DNA of 7,816 nucleotides from SSC3 sp035477015. GTDB lineage: Bacteria > Actinomycetota > Actinomycetes > Propionibacteriales > Nocardioidaceae. A program made the translations under genes and the position numbers. The first letter of the stretch is position 1, and each line of letters begins with the position of its first letter. The notes beneath the pieces were generated by a model. The model had not been told where the DNA came from. It searched no databases and was given only the letters and a program-made list of their open reading frames with translations. Location: assembly GCA_035477015.1 (NCBI GenBank), contig DATILB010000040.1:1-7816 (forward strand), in the 5' to 3' direction. Below, piece by piece: positions 1-4,491 of this stretch.

Positions 1-965
1 GCATCGAGCTCTACCTGCGGCCGCGGCTCGGCCGGGTGAAGCTCGACAAGATCGGACCCGACCAGGTCAAGGCCCTGCACCACCACATGCTCACCGAACT
101 TGGCCTCTCAACCACCACCGTTCGCGGCACCCACTTCACCCTCTCCGCGCTCTTGCGCGACGCGGTCATCGCCGGCCACACCAACAGGAACCCCTGCACG
201 ATCGTCAACGCTCCAGGTCGCGCGGTGTACAAGGTGAAGCACCTGAGCTCAGCACAAGGCCGGGACTTGCTGGCCAGCCTCGACCCCGGCGACGGCACCG
301 TCCCGGAGATGCTCGTCATAGCCTCTGTTGCGCTGCTCGCCGGCGCGCGCCCTGAGGAGATCCTGGGCATCACGCGCGACAACATCGACCTCGACAAAGG
401 GACCATCACTTTCGCCTGGCAGATCAAGCGCATCGCGTTCGAGCACGGGTGCGGCAAGAAGGACCCGTCGGGAGTGTGGCCTTGCGGCCGCAAGCTTGGC
501 GGGTACTGCACCAAGCGTTTCCTCGACATCCCCGGAGACCAGGAGGTGCACCAGCTCGACGGCGGTCTCTACCTCACCCGGCCCAAGTCCCGGGCCGGAT
601 TCCGCGTCGTGCCGATGGTCGGGCCGTTGCAGTGGGTGATGGAGAAGTACCTCGAGACGTGCACCCCGGACCCGAAGCACGGGCTGATCTTCACCAGGGA
701 CAACGGGCTGCCGCAGGAGCCGACGCGGATTCGGGCCCGGTGGCGTGCGGCGCTCGCGGCCGCGGATCTGCCGCCAGTGAACCGCCACTCCGCCCGACAC
801 ACCTGCAACACGATCCTTGCCGAGCTGCACGTGCCCGTCGAGGTTCGACAGAAGATCCTCGGCCACGCCTCGCGAGCTGTGAACGAGGAGGACTACACCC
901 ACACTTCGGACCAGCGGGTGCGTGAGGCCATGACGGCAATCGGTGGAGAGCTCGACTGGCGGTAG
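1..965 (+). CDS. int: Tyrosine recombinase (phage integrase), 5' end outside window
   Basis: Site-specific recombinase that would integrate and excise the element at att sites. The reading frame is open to the left edge (IELYLRPRLG... precedes the GTG at 36), so the arm-binding region and start are missing. What remains is the end of the core-binding domain, then the catalytic domain. Counting from the GTG at 36, the catalytic set is complete: Arg105 in GARPEE, beta-hairpin Lys184 in RPKSRAG, His251-x-x-Arg254 in HSARH, His277 in LGHAS and nucleophile Tyr287 in DYTHT. Between Arg105 and Lys184 lies a Cys/His-rich insert (His137, Cys139, Cys150, Cys158) of the kind seen in some actinobacterial integrases, possibly metal binding. 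The gene ends 1 bp before the stop of the opposing metallopeptidase gene. The excisionase candidate at 2692 is its likely directionality partner. No att core is visible near the 3' end. The family call is secure; the attachment site is unknown. Confidence 0.95.
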   Translation, partial: IELYLRPRLGRVKLDKIGPDQVKALHHHMLTELGLSTTTVRGTHFTLSALLRDAVIAGHTNRNPCTIVNAPGRAVYKVKHLSSAQGRDLLASLDPGDGTVPEMLVIASVALLAGARPEEILGITRDNIDLDKGTITFAWQIKRIAFEHGCGKKDPSGVWPCGRKLGGYCTKRFLDIPGDQEVHQLDGGLYLTRPKSRAGFRVVPMVGPLQWVMEKYLETCTPDPKHGLIFTRDNGLPQEPTRIRARWRAALAAADLPPVNRHSARHTCNTILAELHVPVEVRQKILGHASRAVNEEDYTHTSDQRVREAMTAIGGELDWR

Positions 966-966
966 G

Positions 967-1422
967 TCACTCGTCTGCGGCGAGCAGCACGACGTCGTCG
1001 ATGCGTTGATGGAGGTATGCCCGCTCGAGCCCGTACAGCGCCGACAGCCGGACCTCGAGCATCCACGGATCGACCCACAGGTCGGCGGCTGCCCGGTCAT
1101 GGTCGCCGCGGTGGAACACCAGGGTGTCCGCGACGTCGCGCATCGAGGGCAGCAGAAGCCGCGCCGAGATCCGATCGACCAACACTTCCTCAGCGATCCG
1201 GCCACAGCCAGACGCCGGCCCTCGTTGAACGTGCGTCACCTCATGGGTGATCGTGCACCGACGCTCCTCGAACGACATGCCCTCGGCCAACGTGATCGTT
1301 CTGGTGCCCCAGTCTGTGCTGCCGTAGGTGTCGCTCGGCAGATCGTGCGACCACTTCAACTTCCACGTCGACCCGAGCGCCCGCATCCGGCGCCAGGGGT
1401 TGAAGCGGTGCGTCTCCCTCAT
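967..1422 (-). CDS. immA: ImmA/IrrE-family zinc metallopeptidase
   Basis: A 151-aa protein with the zincin motif HEVTH at residues 60-64 and a downstream helix EEVLVDRISARLLLP, in which Glu79 is the likely third zinc ligand. That spacing (E...A..LL.P) is typical of ImmA/IrrE proteins. The strand ahead of the motif (TRTITLAEG) also fits. In ICEBs1-type systems ImmA cleaves the HTH repressor ImmR on DNA damage or cell signalling. Here it lies 57 bp downstream of an HTH repressor on the same strand, so the same role is inferred. The length is normal for a stand-alone phage ImmA, and no HTH is fused to it. The ATG at 1422 has no clear Shine-Dalgarno, so translation may depend on the upstream gene, or the start could be the internal Met13. 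Its 3' end meets the integrase gene tail to tail with no room for a terminator. The family call is firm and the repressor target is inferred. Confidence 0.85.
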   Translation of the reverse strand: MRETHRFNPWRRMRALGSTWKLKWSHDLPSDTYGSTDWGTRTITLAEGMSFEERRCTITHEVTHVQRGPASGCGRIAEEVLVDRISARLLLPSMRDVADTLVFHRGDHDRAAADLWVDPWMLEVRLSALYGLERAYLHQRIDDVVLLAADE

Positions 1423-1479
1423 GAGGCGTGAGGTTATGGAGAGGGTCCGACAAACTCGGGGGTGGGCCCCAGCGGCCAG

Positions 1480-2211
1480 TCAGTCCGCCGGCTGCAGCGT
1501 GGGGCCGGCAGGCCCGCGCCCGGGGTTGCGGCGCGCGGCCGCAGCCTCTGGCAGTTCGGCCACACGGTCCTCCGGGACCGCGTTGGCGAGCTCCTCGAGT
1601 GCGGCAAGCCACGTCGGCTTGTCAACGTTCGCTCCCCGAGCCCCATCCTGAGCGAGAAGAGTCGCAGCGACCGCTGGGTCCTGCTGACTCAGGCCGAGGT
1701 AGTGGACCACCACCACCAACTTCGTCGCACCGGGTGCAAGCCCGCGGCCTAGCGACTGCACGGACTTGTTGCGCGGTTGCCCCTTCAACTCCAACACCTC
1801 AGCCGTGCCGTCGGCAGCGGTGAACCTGTAGTCGGGATGACCAGCGGTCACGGTTGGAACCTGAAGGCCTGTGGCGCCTTCGCGGACGATGGCCTTGATC
1901 AGTCCGTCCAGGGCCTCTCGGATCGGCTGGGACAGCTGGCCAGCCTCGTCGGTCGGCACCCACGGGCCGAGCTCTCCTGGCGGCCGGCCAGCGGCTTCCC
2001 GTAGCTCGATCGGAGTCACGCCGAAGACCGCGGCCCACATGCGCAGTGTGCGGTCTGTTGGACTCTGAGCGTGGTCGCCCTTGAGCGCCTTGTAGATGTT
2101 GCCCCGAGCGTTGCTGTCCACCTCGGCGCCGTTCTTACGCGCAGCGTCGATCATCTGATCGACAGAGCGGTCGCCCTTGGCCCTGTTCAGGATGTCGGAT
2201 AGCGCGGTCAC
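1480..2211 (-). CDS. HTH immunity repressor with unusual C-terminal domain
   Basis: A 243-aa protein from the GTG at 2211, which has GAGAG (2220-2224) 8 bp upstream. The N-terminus (TALSDILNRAKGDRS, then helices to about residue 75, including TLRMWAAVFGVTPIELREAAG) matches the XRE-type HTH found in actinobacterial phage repressors. A linker PGELGPWVPTDEA leads to a helix REALDGLIKAIV. The C-terminal half has no Ser-Lys S24/LexA peptidase pattern. Instead it shows HPDYRF (Pro126-Asp127), a strand ending in Glu141-Leu-Lys143, a short helix, and a hydrophobic strand TKLVVVVHYLG, which is the order expected of a PD-(D/E)XK-like fold. The tail (about 220-243) is rich in Pro, Arg and Ala. The gene faces the cro-like gene across the operator region and lies upstream of immA. 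The repressor role is inferred from position and HTH. The frame stays open to 2307, but that extension crosses the operators and looks spurious. Confidence 0.8.
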   Translation of the reverse strand: MTALSDILNRAKGDRSVDQMIDAARKNGAEVDSNARGNIYKALKGDHAQSPTDRTLRMWAAVFGVTPIELREAAGRPPGELGPWVPTDEAGQLSQPIREALDGLIKAIVREGATGLQVPTVTAGHPDYRFTAADGTAEVLELKGQPRNKSVQSLGRGLAPGATKLVVVVHYLGLSQQDPAVAATLLAQDGARGANVDKPTWLAALEELANAVPEDRVAELPEAAAARRNPGRGPAGPTLQPAD

Positions 2212-2254
2212 GTCTACAACTCTCGGGTGCGGGGTCGTGCAGCCGCAACCAATC

Positions 2255-2274
2255 TTGTGCGCTGCTATGCACAA
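2255..2274. repeat. Inverted repeat, candidate operator O1
   Basis: Perfect 6-bp arms TTGTGC (2255-2260) and GCACAA (2269-2274) separated by 8 bp. The site lies on the repressor side of the switch region, where a bound dimer could affect the leftward promoter. Its arm sequence recurs in the repeat at 2331-2352. Confidence 0.6.
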
Positions 2275-2330
2275 ACTACAGCGTTGTGACGCGCGAACGG
2301 CGCTCAAATTCCCTACAACGGGGGTTGCGC

Positions 2331-2352
2331 TTGTGCAGGTTCAGGTGCACAC
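2331..2352. repeat. Inverted repeat, candidate operator O2
   Basis: TTGTGC (2331-2336) faces GCACAC (2347-2352). In a shifted register TGTGCA (2332-2337) faces TGCACA (2346-2351) perfectly across 8 bp, giving the same 20-bp length as the site at 2255-2274. It lies just upstream of the candidate early promoter. Confidence 0.55.
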
Positions 2353-2359
2353 TTGTCGT

Positions 2360-2375
2360 AAGTCGTTGACGACTT
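2360..2375. repeat. Inverted repeat, candidate operator O3 over the early promoter
   Basis: Perfect 7-bp arms AAGTCGT and ACGACTT with a 2-bp centre (TG). The sequence differs from the TTGTGC family and covers the candidate -35 TTGACG (2366-2371), a position from which a bound protein would block RNA polymerase. It may serve a different regulator from O1 and O2, for instance the Cro-like protein. Confidence 0.6.
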
Positions 2376-2395
2376 GCTACACAATTCCTTACAGT
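2366..2395 (+). promoter_or_regulatory. Candidate early rightward promoter
   Basis: TTGACG at 2366-2371 is one base from the -35 consensus, and TACAGT at 2390-2395 is a fair -10 at 18-bp spacing. This would start transcription near 2402, after the GGAGG at 2397-2401, leaving the cro-like mRNA almost leaderless. An alternative that keeps the ribosome site is TTGTCG (2353-2358) with TACACA (2378-2383) at 19 bp. Sequence alone does not decide between them. Confidence 0.35.
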
Positions 2396-2407
2396 CGGAG
2401 GCGACCA

Positions 2408-2695
2408 ATGGACACGCTGGAGACGGACAAGTGGAGGCTGACGGTGAAGCTCAAGTCCCACCGGGCGCTCATCGAGTACATGCACTTCCACCGCATCGGC
2501 ACGGCCTACGAACTGGCACGGCGATCCGACCTCAAGCCCGGAGTCGTGGGCCACCTGGTCGCACGCCGCCGCACCTCTTGCTCTCTCGCCACGGCTCGCG
2601 CCATCGAGGAGGCACTGCAGTGCCCTCCTGGGTTCCTTTTCGAGCCGCGAATGTCGCAAGTAGCGGACACCAAGCGACTGCGGGAGGCATCGTGA
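2408..2695 (+). CDS. Cro-like HTH regulator
   Basis: A 95-aa DNA-binding protein, first gene of the rightward operon. The ATG at 2408 has GGAGG (2397-2401) 6 bp upstream. The XRE-type HTH occupies about residues 20-72, with TAYELARRSDLKPGVVGHLV as the helix-turn-helix core. It is followed by RRTSCSLATARAIEEALQCPPGFLFEP, a pattern common in actinophage Cro/antirepressor-type proteins (TSC..ATARAIEEAL..PPG.LF). By position opposite the repressor it should bind the same region and shut off repressor synthesis during lytic growth; that role is inferred. The frame is open back to 2177, but that part runs through the operators and has no start context. Its stop overlaps the next start by 4 bp (GTGA). 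It could instead be a positive regulator of the early operon. Confidence 0.8.
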   Translation: MDTLETDKWRLTVKLKSHRALIEYMHFHRIGTAYELARRSDLKPGVVGHLVARRRTSCSLATARAIEEALQCPPGFLFEPRMSQVADTKRLREAS

Positions 2696-2892
2696 GCAAG
2701 CTCGCTCTCCCCGCCGTGGCGTTCAACATGGCCGGCGCGATCGCCACCAGCGGCATCGGTGAGACCACGATCAAGACCGCCATCCGCGAGAACGAACTCA
2801 TCGCGCACTACGTCGGCAACAAGCTCGTGATCCGCGCGGCCGACCTCGACGACTGGATCCAGTCGCTTCCGACCGAGCGGGCCGCGTCATGA
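2692..2892 (+). CDS. Excisionase-type HTH protein (candidate recombination directionality factor)
   Basis: A 66-aa protein starting at GTG 2692, which overlaps the preceding stop by 4 bp and has GGGAGG at 2682-2687. The body, from about residue 14 to 58, fits the MerR-like winged HTH of the excisionase family: helix AGAIATSGIGETTIKTAI, then ENELIAHYVGNKLVIRAADLDDWIQSLP, where the short hairpin forms the wing and the DLDDWI helix closes the domain. Such proteins bend att DNA and push the tyrosine integrase towards excision; some act only as transcription factors. Presence of the integrase gene in the same element and the immediate-early position favour the directionality role. The HTH family call is good; the excision role is inferred. 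Confidence 0.75.
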   Translation: MSKLALPAVAFNMAGAIATSGIGETTIKTAIRENELIAHYVGNKLVIRAADLDDWIQSLPTERAAS

Positions 2893-3263
2893 AGCCCATG
2901 ACCGCCTACGCCGTCGTTCACTACTTGCTCCGTCAGCACAAGGGTGCAGCTCTCGAGCGCACCTGCGTTGAGTGCGCAGCCCCGGCTCGACACTGGGCGT
3001 ACGACCAGAACGACGTGTTCGCTCGGGTCGACAACGAGACCGGCCAGGTCTTCTCGGTCAACTTCGACCACTACCAGCCGATGTGCCAGCGCTGTCACCA
3101 GCGCCTCGATGCGGCTTTCGAGTGTCCGCCACGCGAGCCTGCGAAGTGCGGGACGCTCAGCGGCTACAACGTGCATCTCCGCAACTCGGAAGCACCGTGT
3201 GCTGCGTGCGTAGATGTTCGCCGCGAGTACCACCGCGCCTACAACGCGAAGGCCGCGTCATGA
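2889..3263 (+). CDS. Two-module zinc-binding protein, degenerate HNH-like
   Basis: A 124-aa protein starting at ATG 2889 with a 4-bp ATGA overlap. It contains two Cys/His modules. The first has Cys26-x2-Cys29 (TCVECAAPARHWAYD) and Cys66-x2-Cys69-His70 (DHYQPMCQRCHQRLD), resembling the treble-clef frame of HNH endonucleases; His61 is the only evident counterpart of a first catalytic histidine. The second is CGTLSGYNVHLRNSEAPCAAC (87-107 with Cys87, His96, Cys104 and Cys107), a motif common in actinobacterial and actinophage small proteins. Homologues tend to be labelled HNH endonuclease or hypothetical. Whether this one cuts DNA is doubtful, since the HNH motif is incomplete. A DNA- or RNA-binding or regulatory role is equally likely. 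Confidence 0.6.
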   Translation: MKPMTAYAVVHYLLRQHKGAALERTCVECAAPARHWAYDQNDVFARVDNETGQVFSVNFDHYQPMCQRCHQRLDAAFECPPREPAKCGTLSGYNVHLRNSEAPCAACVDVRREYHRAYNAKAAS

Positions 3264-3409
3264 ACGACCGCGGCTCAGGCGGCATCGTCGCCCTCGTCAT
3301 CCTGACCGTCTTCGCGGCCATCATCGCCGCCTGCCTCTACATGGCAGCGCAGGCCGACACCCAGCCGCTGATCGAGCAGGTTCAGCAGTCCTTCGGTGGT
3401 CTGCTGTGA
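3260..3409 (+). CDS. Small single-pass membrane protein
   Basis: A 49-aa protein with a start ATG at 3260 that overlaps the preceding stop (ATGA), and GAAGG at 3248-3252. After a short polar N-terminus (MNDRGSGG) there is one hydrophobic segment at about residues 8-30 (IVALVILTVFAAIIAACLYM), followed by a short polar tail (QADTQPLIEQVQQSFGGLL). There is no signal-peptidase site or lipobox. Its place in an early operon would suit a superinfection-exclusion or host-membrane function, but nothing in the sequence fixes this. A fortuitous ORF is possible given its size, yet the overlaps at both ends and third-position GC argue that it is translated. Confidence 0.6.
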   Translation: MNDRGSGGIVALVILTVFAAIIAACLYMAAQADTQPLIEQVQQSFGGLL

Positions 3410-3729
3410 GCGCCGCGCGAGAGTACTTCGTCGACGAGTCGCCCCGCGCCGCGGCCGCGAACGTGTGCGCGGCGACGGGGAACCTACTCGCCCACCTGTC
3501 CTGGTTCCTCCACGGAACCGCTGAGCCCGACGATGAACTGCTCGAGCTTCTCGACGCGTTCTTCCAGAGCGGCGATCTGCTGACGCGCCACCTCGTCGCG
3601 CTTGGATCCCGGGTCGGGGTAGATGCGAGCCATGACGGCTCCTCTCGTTCTTCGATGGGTGAGACCTCGAAGGTAGGCGCGCCGGGTGACCCCATTCACC
3701 TGGCGCGCCGTTCGGGAGGTGCGTCGTGA
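3406..3729 (+). CDS. Hypothetical protein, 107 aa, opposed by an antisense ORF
   Basis: Not recognised. It starts at GTG 3406 and ends at 3729, with 4-bp GTGA overlaps to both neighbours, which supports translation as part of the chain. Residues 1-26 have almost only G/C at third positions. Residues 27-68 look helical and acidic (DDELLELLDAFFQSGDLLTRHLVAL). The last 40 or so residues are low in character (DASHDGSSRSSMGETSKVG) and include the translation of the strong hairpin at 3676-3709, so this part may not be selected as protein. From about 3484 on, G/C at the first codon position is no lower than at the third, unlike the start of the gene. A minus-strand ORF with a good ribosome site covers 3484-3633, codon-aligned with this frame. 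Either or both could be real. Confidence 0.5.
   Translation: MSAAREYFVDESPRAAAANVCAATGNLLAHLSWFLHGTAEPDDELLELLDAFFQSGDLLTRHLVALGSRVGVDASHDGSSRSSMGETSKVGAPGDPIHLARRSGGAS
3484..3633 (-). CDS. Possible antisense small coiled-coil protein
   Basis: A 49-aa ORF on the opposite strand to the operon. The ATG at 3633 has GAGGAG 5 bp upstream, better than most starts here. The product MARIYPDPGSKRDEVARQQ continues into a heptad-like helix (IAALEERVEKLEQFIVGL) and a polar tail. Third-position GC (about 80% by hand count over 50 codons) slightly exceeds first-position GC, favouring this strand within its own limits. It would be the only leftward gene in the right block and overlaps the 3406-3729 gene completely. 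Sense/antisense codon alignment can create leucine/glutamate-rich helices by chance (CTC pairs with GAG), so it may be a shadow. No homologue is recognised. Confidence 0.35.
   Translation of the reverse strand: MARIYPDPGSKRDEVARQQIAALEERVEKLEQFIVGLSGSVEEPGQVGE
3676..3709. repeat. Strong hairpin ahead of the 3726 ribosome site
   Basis: The left arm is GGCGCGCCGGGTGA (3676-3689) and the right arm TCACCTGGCGCGCC (3696-3709). They form 13 Watson-Crick pairs and one G-U in RNA, around a 6-nt loop. The right arm ends 4 nt before GGGAGG (3714-3719), the ribosome site for GTG 3726. There is no T-run on either strand, so a classic terminator is unlikely; attenuation, RNA processing or translational control are possible. 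Each arm holds the 8-bp palindrome GGCGCGCC. Confidence 0.65.
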
Positions 3730-4406
3730 GCGCCGCGACACCGGCGCTGCGGGTGCTGGCCGCGATCCACTCCGGTGCTGTCCTGGTCGCTCGTCCGCGT
3801 GGTGTGGTTCATGTCCACCCGGGTGGGCTTACCCGCAGCGGACGCTCTGTTCCGGCGACGGGACGTCCGTTCTGCGGGGTCAACTCCCGTCGTCTCCGCG
3901 TCCTCGCGACGTCTGGTGCCGAGATCCCGGCCGCGTTGACTGGTCGCCGGTTCTGCCGGTCCTGCACCACCCGGCTCCCCGCGCGTCTCGGGTCTGTGGT
4001 CGAGCTCGTGACCCGCGAGGACCGCGAGGTCGCGTTCGGTGACCTGACTGTCGCGGACCTCCACCTCGCCGGCGTCTGGTGTCGTACGCCGGACGAGACG
4101 TACCAGGTGCAGTCCCTCCTGATGCTGGTCCACGGCCCGAAGCCGATCCGCCCCACCAGCGCCAGCAGCCGCGAACTGCTCGCGGCGTACGACGCCGTCA
4201 AGGCCCGCCGCGACCAGCTCGTCGAGCAGGCCCGCACCGACGACGAGATCGCCGCGACCCGAGCGACCCAGGAGGCCGTGGCCCACAACCGGGCCCTGGT
4301 CGAGAAGAACCGCCGCCGCGAGGTCGCGATCGAGAAGGCCGCCGAGGTCGCCCTCGCCGGCGGCTACGTCCTCCCCCACCAGCGCGACCTGCTCAACAGC
4401 GCCTGA
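3726..4406 (+). CDS. Hypothetical protein with Cys/His motif and C-terminal coiled coil
   Basis: A 226-aa protein of unknown function. The GTG at 3726 overlaps the preceding stop by 4 bp and has GGGAGG 6 bp upstream. The N-terminal half carries His29/His31 (VVHVHPGG), Cys50-Gly (RPFCGVN) and Cys77-x2-Cys80 (GRRFCRSCTTRLP), a spacing that suggests one zinc site and resembles small zinc modules in actinophage proteins. A middle part (about 88-140, DLTVADLHLAGVWC, YQVQSLLMLVHGP) looks like a mixed alpha/beta fold. Residues 145-215 are charged and helical (AYDAVKARRDQLVEQARTDD, ALVEKNRRREVAIEKAAEVA) and probably form a coiled coil. It is the last gene before an 85-bp gap with a hairpin. A role as a scaffold or nucleic-acid-binding protein is speculative. 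Confidence 0.65.
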   Translation: MSAATPALRVLAAIHSGAVLVARPRGVVHVHPGGLTRSGRSVPATGRPFCGVNSRRLRVLATSGAEIPAALTGRRFCRSCTTRLPARLGSVVELVTREDREVAFGDLTVADLHLAGVWCRTPDETYQVQSLLMLVHGPKPIRPTSASSRELLAAYDAVKARRDQLVEQARTDDEIAATRATQEAVAHNRALVEKNRRREVAIEKAAEVALAGGYVLPHQRDLLNSA

Positions 4407-4435
4407 ACCACCAGCGCCACCCGGAAAAACGCAGC

Positions 4436-4469
4436 GGGTCCGGCACATCGCCTGCCAGCGACCGGACCC
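4436..4469 (+). repeat. Inverted repeat (possible terminator or leader hairpin)
   Basis: Perfect 8-bp arms GGGTCCGG (4436-4443) and CCGGACCC (4462-4469) enclose an 18-nt loop, inside the 85-bp gap after the stop at 4406. No T-tract follows. It could end the upstream transcript partially, since actinobacterial terminators often lack T-runs, or stabilise the 5' leader of the next gene, whose AAGGG (4481-4485) lies 11 bp downstream. Confidence 0.5.
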
Positions 4470-4491
4470 ACCAACACAGAAAGGGTATCCC

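Larger units (their letters stand above)
2212..2407. promoter_or_regulatory. Divergent switch region between repressor and cro-like genes
   Basis: This 196-bp non-coding stretch separates the leftward repressor from the rightward early operon. It is visibly richer in A/T than its surroundings and contains three inverted repeats (2255-2274, 2331-2352, 2360-2375), recurring TTGTGC half-sites and scattered CTACAA words (2214, 2313). By position it should carry the promoters of both operons and the operators for the repressor and the Cro-like protein. The leftward promoter could not be resolved: TAGTTT on the minus strand (complement of 2274-2279) is a possible -10 but has no good -35. Confidence 0.75.

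Noticed and set aside
966..966. attP between integrase and immA
   Set aside because: The genes are separated by one base and no tRNA-like or repeated core sequence is visible; the att site is probably left of the window.
989..998. Perfect 10-bp palindrome ACGACGTCGT
   Set aside because: It lies inside immA coding for Asp-Asp-Val-Val and has no partner sites; likely chance.
249..1205. Long minus-strand ORF across the integrase
   Set aside because: It is antisense to an integrase with a full catalytic set; its product has no domain character and no ribosome site was evident.
943..1431. Plus-strand ORF opposite immA
   Set aside because: Arginine/proline-rich shadow of a gene with a recognisable HEVTH motif on the other strand.
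1459..1470. Short GGGG/CCCC hairpin between repressor and immA
   Set aside because: Only 4 bp with a 4-nt loop and no T-run; too weak to call a terminator.
2212..2307. N-terminal extension of the repressor (32 residues with several Cys) up to the ATG at 2307
   Set aside because: It runs through the operator region, lacks a ribosome site, and the repressor family begins at TALSDILNRAKG, matching the GTG at 2211.
2177..2407. Upstream extension of the cro-like frame to 2177
   Set aside because: It overlaps the repressor start and the operators; the ATG at 2408 has GGAGG at ideal spacing and starts the HTH domain.
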